A DNA stretch of 64,000 bases. It comes from Lepidostoma basale (Eukaryota; Arthropoda; Insecta; Trichoptera; Lepidostomatidae). Position 1 is the stretch's first letter; each line of letters begins with the position of its first letter. Positions 30,590 through 40,210 of the stretch are shown in pieces. Made by a program: the position numbers and the translations under genes. Below the pieces are notes generated by a model that did not search any database, was not told the DNA's origin, and worked only from the letters and a program-made list of their open reading frames with translations. The stretch lies in assembly GCA_022606425.2 (NCBI GenBank), contig JAHDVF020001501.1:124001-188000 (forward strand), given 5' to 3'.

Positions 30590-30787
30590 TGGTCACATTG
30601 CCAGGAGAGAGAATAACTTTTAAAAAGTATTGTCACAGGAAATTTTTCAGGAAAAAGAAATAGAAACAAATCTTCTCCGAGATGGAATGATCAGATTAGG
30701 GAGATGACTGAGAGAAATCTCTACTTCGACAATTCCATGGATCACGAGCCTCACCAAAGAAAACGAAGAAACGAGAAGAAGAAGTGG
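30590..30787 (+). mobile_element. RTE-like LINE 3' remnant
   Basis: Broken frames approximate HIARREN and RRNKSSPRWNDQIREMTERN, ending in AACGAGAAGAAGAAGTGG. Confidence 0.45.
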
Positions 30788-30916
30788 AGTATGATTGAGT
30801 TTTAATAAAATCTATTGTGAGGTTTTACTGATTTTTTTTACCGAAACACTATGATACTTCAACATTATCAATGCTAAAATTTAAAACACTGTTATAATAT
30901 CACAATTTCTTTCACG

Positions 30917-31355
30917 GCAGAGGGGATGGATCGCTACAATGCCCTGTCCTGGCATACCTCTCGGGCTTCCTCTACATTCATACATCGTACCATGCACGCA
31001 CGTCGATTATTCCGACTTCGAATGTGGCCGCCTTTTAGTAATTGATTAATTTGGTCGTGCCATGTTTTCCTCGGCCGTCCTCGGCTTCTTTTCCCACTCA
31101 CGCTGCTTGTGTACAACTTTTTAACCATTCTACTCTCATCCATTCGTCCCATATGTCCAAACCATCTCAGGGATCCTTTTTTTTAATTTTATTCATGATG
31201 CAGTCATCTGCCTTACATTTATTTCTTATTTCATCGTTCGATATTCTATCATACAACGTTTTCCCGCACATTATTCTTAGTGATCTCAATTCTACGGCGT
31301 TTATCCTGCTTTCATCCTTCTTTTGCCAGCTCCAAGCTTAACTTCCATACATAAG
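30917..31355 (-). mobile_element. TTAG-tailed LINE fragment (NGKRSRGRPRKTW subfamily)
   Basis: The minus frame 31152-30934 reads MGRMDESRMVKKLYTSSVSG, KRSRGRPRKTWHDQINQLLK, GGHIRSRNNRRACMVRCMNV and EEAREVCQDRAL. Upstream, frames with shifts give the SLRWFGHM and RRMCGKTLYDRI region. The 3' end is damaged and the tail repeats are lost. Confidence 0.85.
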
Positions 31356-31412
31356 GGTATATAAATATAGTATACATAAATCCATAAATCATAAACTAGT
31401 TTATTGTAACAC

Positions 31413-31448
31413 CTGATGATGCCGACATTGGTTGGCGAAACAGCTGTC
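31413..31448 (+). ncRNA. Candidate small hammerhead ribozyme core (F3)
   Basis: CTGATGA (31413-31419), one extra T, stem II GCCGAC/GTTGGC (31421-31426 with 31431-31436, one G-T pair, loop ATTG), GAAA (31437-31440) and the self-complementary ACAGCTGT (31440-31447), then C at 31448 as the expected cleavage nucleotide. All invariant core positions (C3 U4 G5 A6 G8 A9, G12 A13 A14) are present. Stem I is weak in this copy. Confidence 0.6.
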
Positions 31449-31589
31449 GCGACACTCTCAGCGAAAATAAATAAATTGCGATATTATAACAGTGTTTTAA
31501 ATTTTAACATTTTTTTTTAAATTTATAGCGTTTCAAACTGGTTAAATTTTGTGATAAAAAATGTAGAAATTTTATTTCCGTTGTTTTTC

Positions 31590-31740
31590 GAATTTATAAG
31601 CCAAAATACGTATTTGCCTTGATGAAGTTTGCGGTTGGCTTCGAAACCGGTAACCGGTAAGCGACGCGTTTAATAATAATCTGCGGTTGACACAAGGTTA
31701 TAGCCGTAATGCGTTAGATGTTAAAACGGGTTTATTATCA
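31590..31740. repeat. F4 repeat with hammerhead-like core
   Basis: TTGATGAAG at 31620-31628, TTGGCTTCGAAACCGG and a second ACCGGT. The self-complementary block can form ACCGGT-A-ACCGGT. C3 is replaced by T and stem II is poor, so activity is doubtful. Confidence 0.4.
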
Positions 31741-31759
31741 CTTGAGGCACATTAGAGTT

Positions 31760-31990
31760 TTCACATTTGAGACAGTTTCCACATCTGAGTCGGGGACCAA
31801 GCGTCCCGGGCGGGTAGAGTCCGCGCGCGCACTGGGGAGACTGCGGCAGCGGGGCCCCCCCGCGCCCCGCCCGCCGCGAGTCACCCGACAGTGTTAAAAG
31901 TTTTACACACACGTTATTAATAGCTGTTCTAGTTGTTATTTTCACGGTGCGAGAGGAAGCAGCCGAGGTGTGCCGAGGTGGAGGACTGGT
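31760..31990 (-). promoter_or_regulatory. GC-rich island upstream of the host gene
   Basis: CGGGGCCCCCCCGCGCCCCG and neighbouring CG-rich sequence stand out in an AT-rich window. It lies about 1.9 kb upstream of the ATG of the minus-strand gene. A 97-codon minus frame crosses it without a recognised domain. Promoter or 5' UTR exon is an inference from position and composition only. Confidence 0.3.
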
Positions 31991-32023
31991 GGCCCGCTGC
32001 ACTTGCACCAGCATCTCTCCACA

Positions 32024-32720
32024 GAAGATAATACATCATTCGACAGGTTCACTGCCGCTCTGACAACAGTCAACAGCGTTAAGAGCCATTCTGACAAGGT
32101 TCACTGCCGTTCTGACAAGAATCAAGCCATGACAATAAAAGCCAATTTTTGTATTCACTAATACAAGAAGATACTGGTTCACTGCCGCTCTGATAACAGT
32201 CAACAGCGTTAAGAGCCATTCTGACAAGGTTCACTGCCGTTCTGACAAGAATCAAGCCATGACAATAAAAGCCAATTTTTGTATTCACTAATACAAGAAG
32301 ATACTGGTTCACTGCCGCTCTGACAACAGTCAACAGTGATAAGAGCCATTCTGACAAGGTTCACTGCCGTTCTGACAAGAATCAAGCCATGACAATAAAA
32401 GCCAATTTTTGTATTCACTAATACAAGAAGATACTGGTTCACTGCCGCTTTGACAACAGTCAACAGCGTTAAGAGCCATTCTGACAAGGTTCACTGCCGT
32501 TCTGACAAGAATCAAGCCATGACAATAAAAGCCAATTTTTGTATTCACTAATACAAGAAGATACTGGTTCACTGCCACTCTGACAACAGTCAACAGTGAT
32601 AAGAACCATGTTCGTATCGACTTATACAAGAAGATACTAGTTCACTGCCGATCTGACAACAGCCAACAGCGAGAAAAGCCATGTTCGTATTGACGAATTC
32701 AAGAAGACTATTTGCAACCC
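32024..32720 (+). repeat. 130-bp minisatellite
   Basis: Units start at exactly 32046, 32176, 32306, 32436 and 32566 (GGTTCACTGCCG). The first four are nearly identical over 130 bp. The fifth and a sixth at 32639 have an internal deletion leaving about 73 bp. Each full unit contains the GGTTCACTGCCG motif twice, 52 bp apart, so the unit itself arose from an older duplication. Frames crossing it are by-products of the repeat, since 130 is not a multiple of three. Confidence 0.95.
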
Positions 32721-33055
32721 GTGAAATATTCACGGAAGTAATTATTTTCTGCTCTTTAAAAACTTGGTTCACTAATCGTAATCAGTAATAAGACTTTTAA
32801 TGTACCATAAATATATTTTTTTTCACACACGTTAAAAGTTTCACAATTAACTAAAACAATTGTTCTTCTTTTTGTGTTCTACACTACTGCGATATAACAA
32901 ATAATCAGACCAAAATTCAAAATATCAAGTCATCACGCGTAATTGTGTTATCGCTTCTCCGCGCACTGTCTACATATCGCACAAACGCGTGATACGCAGT
33001 CAACCTGTTAATAATGCTTTAACCGGGGGGTAGGGGGTAGGTCACGTTTGTTTGC
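32721..33055. other. Unassigned sequence
   Basis: No feature was recognised apart from the short GGGGGGTAGGGGGTAGG run at 33024. Confidence 0.25.
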
Positions 33056-33200
33056 ACAATCCATTAACAGAGATCCCCGTGCAGTAATCTAGTCAATAAC
33101 AATCTCCAGTTTACTCATCTATAATTTGGTGGTCAACCGCAACTTTGTCCATTCAATGAAGCTTTCATTTGCCTACAAGTAGCTCGATGTCGTAAAGCCT
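33056..33200 (-). mobile_element. RTE-like LINE internal fragment
   Basis: CCATTTGCCTACAAGTAGCT-like sequence and GCTCGATGTCGTAAAGCCTT parallel 33840-33900 in the copy below. Confidence 0.45.
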
Positions 33201-33279
33201 TACTCTAGAAACAGCGGAGAAGACGCGGCAACGAATGCTGGAGGAAGAAGAAAACATGAAGGACGACCAAACCAGCCGA

Positions 33280-33330
33280 GAAGCTCGCTCATGTTAAAGA
33301 GGGTTCAGAAAAGATTTTTTAGCTACCCCA
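33280..33330 (+). mobile_element. CR1/Jockey-like LINE, tiny internal fragment
   Basis: CGCTCATGTTAAAGAGGGTT and CAGAAAAGATTTTTTAG encode the LMLERVQKRF stretch. Confidence 0.5.
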
Positions 33331-33394
33331 ATTTGAAACCCAGGGTATGTTAGGGCTTACCTATCCTTATATATCCTTATATCCTATACCTATC

Positions 33395-33915
33395 CTTCTT
33401 TTTCTTCAAGTGCCCTGTCGGGTCCCACCAACGTTGGCGATCACATGGGCGAACCTGCGTCTGTCCTGCGCCGCTCGGAACAGCTCCTCCACACTTCGGA
33501 TGCCGGTCCACTCCCTGACGTTTCACAGCCAGAACATTTGACTCCTACCGGGTCTTCAGCGTCCCTCAATTTTTCCCTCCAATATCAGTTGGAGCAGTAC
33601 ACGACCCAGCTGTGAAATCTTCCGAACCTTGATAGTTGACAACAGCTCCCTGTCAACTCTAGCTCGCCTCGGGACTCGGGGTATTGGTAACCATGTCTGT
33701 CCAGGGAATTCTGAGCATTTGGCAAAAGAGCCACATTTCAAATGCTTCCAGTCTGTTCATTGAGTTGACTTTTAAGGTCCAAGTTTCACATCCATACATG
33801 ATCATTTAATCCCTATCCAGTGCGGGTAATTAATAACAGTCTCCAGTATCTCCATTTGTCTACACTTAGCTCGATGTTCTGAAGCCTTCTTCCATCATCA
33901 CATCGGAGAATATGT
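33395..33915 (-). pseudogene. RTE-like LINE 3' fragment (NRSVEELF family)
   Basis: The complement encodes LEAFEMWLF, VPRRARVDRELLSTIKVRKI, LGRVLLQLILEGKIEGR, VREWTG and AQDRRRFA, with the end at CCTGACAGGGCACTTGAAG. It is the same family as 62674-63071, with a deletion of the GHILRGEKYH codons. Upstream pieces continue to about 33910. Confidence 0.8.
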
Positions 33916-33959
33916 AGAATTTCACTGAAAATTTTGGGATTTATTCTCCAAAGTGGTTG

Positions 33960-34345
33960 AGTTTTATTAGTACAACTCATTTGACCGGAGCCAACTCGAG
34001 TGTGGTTCGATGATATGGAGTCCCAACGAAGAGAGATACTCGCTCATGTTAGATAGGGTTCTGAAAACATTTCTGAGCTATCTCTACATGAGGGAGTTTA
34101 GTAGCTATCTGTGGCTTTATTCAACTGCATTCCTCTTGGGCATGCTGGGGACCAATGGTTTGCAGCTAAGAAGAGATGGGCTCACACATACCCATTTATT
34201 TATGTTTAAAGTGACATATAAGGGGAATCTTTGAGATCTTTGCCACCTTGGATCCATCTTTATGTTCCGGTGGGTATCATCGTCAAAGTTAGCACAGTCT
34301 GTTTTGTCTTCCAAACCATCGCTTCTAAGATCTACATTTTTCATG
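33960..34345 (+). mobile_element. CR1/Jockey-like LINE fragment
   Basis: The frame from 34010 reads MIWSPNEERYSLMLDRVLKT, FLSYLYMREFSSYLWLYSTA and FLLGMLGTNGLQLRRDGLTH. It then degrades through the LFVPDGYLRQ and DVDHI regions to 34345. Confidence 0.85.
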
Positions 34346-34689
34346 TTGATGAAACTTTAATCTTTTAAGATTTTATTAAGAGCTTTAACCAACCTTCGTT
34401 AAATTGTTCCAGAAGTATTTCAACTGTCTTTTGTCACGACACTATTTCCCAATCGGTTTTAAGATGATTTTTAGCTATAGTTTATACAATTAAGTAATAA
34501 ATTATTTAAATATCTAAAGAACAAAGTTAAAATACTTATTTGCAGATGAAAATCTAGTTACTTTTTGTCTTCTATTGTGGAATTATAATATACATTATAT
34601 ATACAAATGATAAATGTTGTGAAATTTTTTTATTCTTTCTTGAATAATGATGGAAAACTCTAAATTAAATAATTAATACAATGCAATCG

Positions 34690-34790
34690 TTTGTTTTTTA
34701 GAAGTTTTATTTTATTTTTGGGAATGGCATGTTTCGCCATTCAATATGTAAAACTTCTAGAAAACCGGCGTTTTCATTCGTGTTAAATAT
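34690..34790. repeat. F1 palindrome, short form
   Basis: TAGAAGTTTTATTTTATTTT and GGCATGTTTCGCC face ATGTAAAACTTCTAGAAAAC. The inner core is deleted. Confidence 0.6.
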
Positions 34791-35375
34791 TTTATTTAAA
34801 ATACTACCCTGAAAATAAAACATATTATATAATAATTGAACACATATGTATAAGAAAAAATATCCACAATTTTAGTACAAAAAACCTCATGCTTTTATAA
34901 TAAAAAAAATTTTACTTTTCAAGAATCTACCAAATATTCAAATCATTTCATTAAGCAGTTTTAATAGTTAATTTATACTAATTAATATATTATAATAAAT
35001 ACCCATGTAATAAATTTCTATTTACAATACCATTGATATATGTTATTATCATACTAGTTTATTAAGTAATAAAAAACAATGTTTTTTTTTTATCAACACA
35101 CGGTGTTCCAAAATTGAGTTAAACAAATAAAATTTCCAACCCCGCCTGAAGAAAATATCTGTGCAAAACTTTCTTAAGTATATTTATTATAAACGAAAGT
35201 TGTATGACCAATTTTGTTAACGATAAACAAAAAGTAACAGCTTCCTTCTTTTCATGGACCACATAATATGATCTTGATCTCAACAGGACGTTTAGATCAG
35301 AATGCTCCTCGCGCGTATTTCTATCTCGCTTGTGTAAACATTCAAAATCGCTTCTCTCCAAGAAACAACCCTAAA
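34791..35375. other. AT-rich unassigned sequence
   Basis: No feature was recognised. Confidence 0.25.
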
Positions 35376-35379
35376 CAAG

Positions 35380-35615
35380 AAACCACATTCTCTATAGAGA
35401 CGAAGATGTATTTTTTTTTGGAAACAGAATATGGTGGTCGAGGCGCTTATAGAACTTATGACCTGTCATTGCTTGGGTTAAGCGATCGCTTTATGTTAAC
35501 ATTCCCCATTCCGCCCTCCTTACGACCACCACGTCTGACAAATTTTTGGAAGATGTATATGCCACCATGTTGAGAAACACTTCACATTTTTTAGTTCAAT
35601 CTACACTAGCGCCAC
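35380..35615 (+). repeat. F7 dispersed repeat
   Basis: CTCTATAGAGACGAAGATGT, GGAAACAGAATATGGTGGTC and TTGCTTGGGTTAAGCGATCG, then the GACCACCACGTCTGAC block shared with 15830. Confidence 0.7.
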
Positions 35616-35639
35616 CCATTAAGATTAGGTAAATAAAAA

Positions 35640-36045
35640 AAAACAATTTACATCTTCGTCTCTATTGAGATACAATTAAAGGCCGTGCCACACTGTTTGA
35701 AGCAAGCTCCCCACAGGGGTGACCTTGGTGGAGATCTGTGGAGCCCACGGTTGGTGTAGCGTCCACATACTGTTGTAAACAAGCTCTCCACGTGTGGACT
35801 GCGTGTGGAACGGTGGATCCACACGCATACTATGCGCGTCCGTCCACAAAGTTTGTTGAAGGTCAAACGAATTTTGGTTTCAAACAAGTGTCTGCACAGT
35901 TTTAAACCGCCGGTGGAGACTAATGTGGAGAGCTGGTTTAAAACAGTGTGGCACGGCTTTAATCATTAAAAATGACTAACCCGCAATGGGTTAAATCCAG
36001 TATTTGTCTACAAGTATTTGTATACATTCAAAATGTTGCAAATTC
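35640..36045 (-). repeat. F7 repeat split by a MITE
   Basis: CATCTTCGTCTCTATTGAGA at 35651 and AACCCGCAATGGGTTAAATC at 35980 are the complement of the collinear segment at 16100-16180, where no insertion is present. Confidence 0.75.
35680..35958. mobile_element. MITE with TTAA flanks (piggyBac- or PIF/Harbinger-like)
   Basis: Terminal inverted repeats AGGCCGTGCCACACTGTTT and, on the complement, AGCCGTGCCACACTGTTT bound a 279-bp GC-richer element. TTAA stands at 35676-35679 and 35959-35962. TTAA duplication fits piggyBac; a TAA/TTA duplication with this kind of end would fit PIF/Harbinger. No ORF. Confidence 0.8.
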
Positions 36046-36169
36046 TCTATGACTATTCTTGGTCTCTAAAGATTCGTTCTTTAAGTGTATAGTGCGTTTG
36101 CAATATTTAAATATATGTATTTAAAAATAATAATTTTATAATGACTGAAAGAACTACGGTTAGATTTAC

Positions 36170-36478
36170 TCATCTGGAAGGTAGGTAACTATAAAATGAT
36201 GTGATACGCCATCTTGCACGATAAGAGCAAAACTTCCATTAAGTCAGACTTCCTGGGGTCCTAGAGGGGTCTTCATGATCCCGCGAGTTCCGGGCACTGG
36301 CCTTACTGAAAGGGCGTATTGTGTAGCTTCGGTGTCACCAAACGGAGACCCACAAGCTAAGGGAAATTACCCACCACAGAAAATCTCTTGAGAAGGCAAC
36401 GGGAAATCAATCTAGTAATACTACCCAGGAAAATATTTTGGCGAGAGAGCATTCGCCACAGTAATTAGAAGAAGTCTT
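36170..36478 (+). mobile_element. F9 repeat: RTE-like 3' UTR with GAA end
   Basis: CAAAACTTCCATTAAGTCAG, AACGGGAAATCAATCTAGTA, then GAGAGAGCATTCGCCACAGT and AATTAGAAGAAG. Collinear with 5240-5525 and partly with 1-130. Confidence 0.5.
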
Positions 36479-37020
36479 CAATATTAGTGTATTTTGCTTC
36501 TCAATTTTGGTTGTTCAAAAAGCTGCATTTGAAATCGGTTATTTGGCAAAAGGTCCCAGATGCGTTTTTTTGTGAAATTTAATTTAAATATACCATAAGT
36601 ATTATTTTTGCACACTTTATGTTTCGAAAAACGTTCGAGCTGTACTTTTTTTATTTCGTTTTTTTTTATGTATTTTTTTTTGTACATACAATTGTTTGTA
36701 CATTCAACCCCTATTTTTTTTTAAATGTATGTTTATTTAAAAAAAAATTAAATACTGATATATCTTGTACACAACGTTACGCTAAGTAAATTGACATTTG
36801 AAATAAGCAATTTGGAACAAAAATAACATTTTTATAAATAATCAAAATAATGTAAAAATCTTATTTTTGCTCTACTGTAGAATTCATAAAAAAGCAGTTG
36901 TGACCTTTTGTCAAATAGATACCGAAATGTGGATATTTCATAGAATATTTAAATTATCGTGGTCAGAAAGAGAGTCACAAACGAGGAAGTACTGCGGCGA
37001 TTGAAGAAAGAAAAAGAAAA
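36479..37020. other. AT-rich unassigned sequence
   Basis: Poly-T and poly-A tracts only. Confidence 0.25.
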
Positions 37021-37021
37021 T

Positions 37022-37088
37022 TAATGAAATCAGTTTATTACACTACAAACAGAATAAATGTTTAAGGCATATATTGAGTAAAGGTAAA
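37022..37088 (-). mobile_element. CR1/Jockey-like LINE, 3' tip
   Basis: TAATGAAATCAGTTTATTAC and GTTTAAGGCATATATTGAGT match the last 65 bp of the family. Confidence 0.7.
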
Positions 37089-37089
37089 A

Positions 37090-37583
37090 AGGGTGTTTTT
37101 TTAGAGGTATACAATACGCATTCAAAATGAAAAAAAAAACGCATTAAAATAATTGATGATATTGGCATAATTTAATAGATAATTTTATGCCATTATTGTT
37201 TAAATATGATTTCGGGCAGATGAGCGCCACGGCTAGCTCGAATGAAGCACAATCGTAAAATTAAAATTTCGACAATTGTCGTCTTTGTGGATGCGTATTA
37301 TCCACTAGAGTGTACGTGGTGCGAAAACGATCCACGGTCTTCTGAATAACTGGCTCCAATGGACGATTATGTCGACCGTAAAATGGACGAAGTGCACGAT
37401 AAGTGGCGAACCGAACCATGATTTTTAAAATAAATTTGTACAATTTGCAAGCGCTGTTCTGACGTCAGTCTATTCATGGTAAAATGGCAAAATGTACTGA
37501 CTAAAAAACAACTATCAACTGTCAAATTGATAGTCTGTAAAAATAATGTTGCTAGTTTAAAAACCAAACCTCTAAGAAAACAC
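37090..37583 (-). mobile_element. Mariner-derived non-autonomous element M2
   Basis: AGGGTGTTTTTTTAGAGGTA starts the element and its complement ends it. MNRLTSEQRLQIVQIYFKNH survives, then a 2-bp deletion near 37405 shifts the frame. RALRPFYGRHNRPLEPVIQK and THPQRRQLSKF then stop. Same internal deletion as M1. Confidence 0.85.
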
Positions 37584-37898
37584 ATTGTTTTCATTCGTAT
37601 TATTTATCAATAAATATCATTTGACGCCATTTTGTAGTCACATCCGTCTCATACATTAATTAATGCTATACACGGCCTTTCCTTGTTGTCCTTCATCTGT
37701 GGTGCGCGCGAAAAATTCTATGTAATTTATATGAGGCTAATGAAGTAATAACAAATGTCTACAGATTTCGGTTCTGTACAATTTCTTTAAAGATGGCAGC
37801 ACCCTCCCCAGAGGCGGCCGGCTGGAATGTTGCCAAATATTTTGTGGGAGAATCAAAAAGACAATATTCTAAAACATGTTGATACATAAAAACTGATT
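37584..37898. other. Unassigned sequence
   Basis: No feature was recognised. Confidence 0.25.
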
Positions 37899-37899
37899 G

Positions 37900-38114
37900 G
37901 AATAACTAACGAACCATCCCCGAAGGGGTAGGCAGAAATAATGGACTGCCACACTTTTCTTTCCTGACATATTTCTCTCGCTTTCAACTCAACATCGTGT
38001 CTTGCATGCGCGACAATTTCTGTGAGTCCTCACGTGGCCGATATTTAATATTTGATCGTGCCACGTTTTCCTCGGCCCTCCTCTATTTTAAGTTCCATTT
38101 ACACCGTTAACATA
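37900..38114 (-). mobile_element. TTAG-tailed LINE 3' fragment (duplication unit 1, left)
   Basis: AACGAACCATCCCCGAAGGG to CACCGTTAACATAT, ending inside the VNDVN codons. It pairs with 38969-39207 in the tandem duplication. Confidence 0.75.
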
Positions 38115-38500
38115 TCGTCACCTGAGAGTAAGAAGGTTCCAACTGACAAAAGTAAAAAGCTGAGAAAAATGAAGTTAAAGTTTTGTTGGTTTCGGGTGTG
38201 TATCTTTGAATAACGGGGGGTTTATTCCAATTTGCAGAGATTCTTTTACCGAGAAACGTGTAAATTTTGTCTGGCAACAGTTGGAATAATAAAGTTCTAA
38301 GTTTTAATGAATCCTTCTTCAGTGAATCGTGTGTTTTGAATGATCAGATGGAACTTTATTATTTTCGTAACATCAAAATGACGATACTATTACATGTTTT
38401 TTTTAATTGTACGTATAGATAAAGTTAGTAAGAACCTTTTTCACGAAAAAAAGCCAAATGTGAAATTTTGTTAGTTGGAACTCTCTTACTCTCGTGACGA
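38115..38500. mobile_element. F10 TA-flanked MITE (complete copy)
   Basis: Inverted ends TCGTCACCTGAGAGTAAGAA and, on the complement, TCGTCACGAGAGTAAGAGAG continue pairing through GTTCCAACT(A/G)ACAAAA. TA stands on both sides (38113-38114 and 38501-38502). The second duplication unit lacks it and gives the empty site. No ORF over 60 codons. Confidence 0.85.
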
Positions 38501-38510
38501 TATGCTTATT

Positions 38511-38690
38511 TGAATAACATTTGAAAAACATCGTATTTCCACAACACTTTTCACAAACATGTTTCGGACAGCAGACGTCTTCCCTCAGTGTAAATTAAAA
38601 AAAAAACACTGAGAACCAAAACATGCTTGTAAAAAGTGCTGTTAAAATGATTTTAAAAGTTATTTAAATTGCCAATATATTACAAAAGAG
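38511..38690 (-). repeat. F5 palindromic repeat, unit 1
   Basis: CACAAACATGTTTCGGACAG faces CCAAAACATGCTTGTAAAAA. On the minus strand CTGAGGGAAGACGTCTGCTG and TCCGAAACATGT give a hammerhead-like order with stem II partly damaged. Confidence 0.6.
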
Positions 38691-38872
38691 TCGAGGTAGA
38701 CCGAGGAAAACATGGCATGACCAAATTAAATAAATTTTAAAGGTCGGTCACGTTAGAAGTTGAAAGAATCGATGTGCGTGTATGACTCGTTGTATGAATG
38801 TGGAGGAAGCTAGCGAGGTGTGTCAGAATAGAGCGTTGTGGCGGTTTATTCTCTCTGCTTACACCTACGCGT
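38691..38872 (+). mobile_element. TTAG-tailed LINE 3' fragment (unit 1, right)
   Basis: AGAGTCGAGGTAGACCGAGG (SRGRPRKTWHD) to TTCTCTCTGCTTACACCTAC. The tail repeats are lost. Confidence 0.7.
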
Positions 38873-38968
38873 ACCTTAAACGTACGTTTTTTTTCAGGTC
38901 TCCTTTCGAAAACGATATGTCTTCGAAATATTTCAAATTTCACATAGGTTAAAAATTGATTATAGGAA

Positions 38969-39207
38969 TAACTAACTAACTAACCAACCATCATGCAGTC
39001 TCCCCGAAGGGATAGGCAAAAATAATGAACTGCCACACTTTTCTTTCCTGATATATTTCTCTCGCTTCCTCAACATTCTTACATCGTGTCTTGCACGCGA
39101 GTAGATTTTTCTGACTCCACACGTGGCTGACATTCAATATTTGATCGTGCTACGTTTTCCTCGATCTTCCTCTATTTCTAATTCCATTTACATCGTTAAA
39201 ATATACT
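38969..39207 (-). mobile_element. TTAG-tailed LINE 3' fragment (unit 2, left)
   Basis: CTAACTAACTAACCAACCAT at 38970 to CATCGTTAAAATATA. It aligns with 37900-38114. Confidence 0.75.
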
Positions 39208-39208
39208 G

Positions 39209-39377
39209 ATTTGAATAACAAAAAAAAAATCGTATTTCCACAATACATTTCACAAACATGTTTCGGACAGCAGACGTCCTTTCTCAGTGTAAAATGAAAA
39301 ACACTGATAATCAAAACATGCTTTTAAAAAGTGCTGTTAAAATGATTTAAAAAGTTCTTTAAAATGCAAATATAATT
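39209..39377 (-). repeat. F5 palindromic repeat, unit 2
   Basis: The minus strand carries CTGAGAAAGGACGTCTGCTG and TCCGAAACATGTTTG. Stem II GGAC/GTCC is perfect, and G8 of the core is A here. Confidence 0.6.
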
Positions 39378-39560
39378 ACCAAATTAAACAAAATTTAAAG
39401 GTTGGTCACGTTAGAAGTCGAGAGAATCGACGTGCGTGTATGACTCGTTGTATGAATGTGGAGGAAGCTAGTGAGGTGTGTCAGGATAGAGTAGTGTGGC
39501 GGTCTATTCTCTCTGCCTACCCCTGCGGGGAAACGGCGTAATGGTTTGTTGGTGTTGTTG
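39378..39560 (+). mobile_element. TTAG-tailed LINE 3' fragment (unit 2, right)
   Basis: GGTTGGTCACGTTAGAAGTC to CGGGGAAACGGCGTAATGGT, followed by TTGTTGGTGTTG instead of TTAG repeats. Confidence 0.75.
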
Positions 39561-39827
39561 TTTAATAAAACCTCTAGAAAACGTTCGTTATTTTCAGGTA
39601 TTTTTTCGAAAAGGAAATGTCTTCGAAATATTCCAAATTTCAAATCAGTTAAAAAATTATTGTATGTAGGAGGAGGCTATGAAAATTTTCTTATTCATAT
39701 TTTAAAACCAATTTTATTTTAATGTTAATATAAAATTTAAACAAGAAATAATAATAATACTTTTGTATTTAACATGTTAACTAAAATACATATAATAATT
39801 AATGAACCCTTGTACGAGTATATGTTA

Positions 39828-40210
39828 CTGACATGGTGCCTATCCGAAAGAGATAAGCGGAGACTAGAGGCTTTTGAGATGTGGTCCTATAGAAGACTAT
39901 TAGGGATTTCCTGGAGGAAGTTCGTCAAGGAATCGAAGGAGGAAGGCACCTGCTCAGGACCGTGCGTGCAAGACGGATCGGCCATGTAATACGACAAGAA
40001 GGCCTCTTGCATGCCATAATGGAGGGTATGACCGAGGGGACAAACTCTAGGGGACGCCCACGCCGAGAGTACCTGGAGGACCTGTTAGTGGACGTGGGCT
40101 GTTCATCATATGCATATTTCAAAAGAGACGCACAAGACAGGGAAGAATGGAAGAGAAGAATAGAGGAAATTGCTGCAAACCAATCCCAGGATTGAAATCA
40201 GACAAGAAGA
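39828..40210 (+). pseudogene. RTE-like RT C-terminal pseudogene
   Basis: LTWCLSERDKRRLEAFEMWS, YRRLLGISWRKF, then a shift and RARRIGHVIRQEGLLHAIME, GMTEGTNSRGRPRREYLEDL and REEWKRRIEEIAANQSQD. Second copy of the family at 2825-3511, with a deletion around ITNEEVLQR and a frameshift near 39950. Confidence 0.85.

Larger units (their letters stand above)
30865..31505. repeat. F3-type palindromic repeat split by a LINE
   Basis: The left terminus AAATTTAAAACACTGTTATA and ATATCACAATTTC (30877-30909) is the complement of the right terminus GAAATTGCGATATTATAACA-like sequence at 31468-31500. The LINE 30917-31355 fills the middle, and the hammerhead-like core survives at 31413-31448. Confidence 0.65.

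Noticed and set aside
32036..32772. Overlapping repeated minus-strand frames (SEWLLSLLTVV type)
   Set aside because: They arise from the 130-bp minisatellite. The unit length is not a multiple of three, so no repeated protein is encoded.
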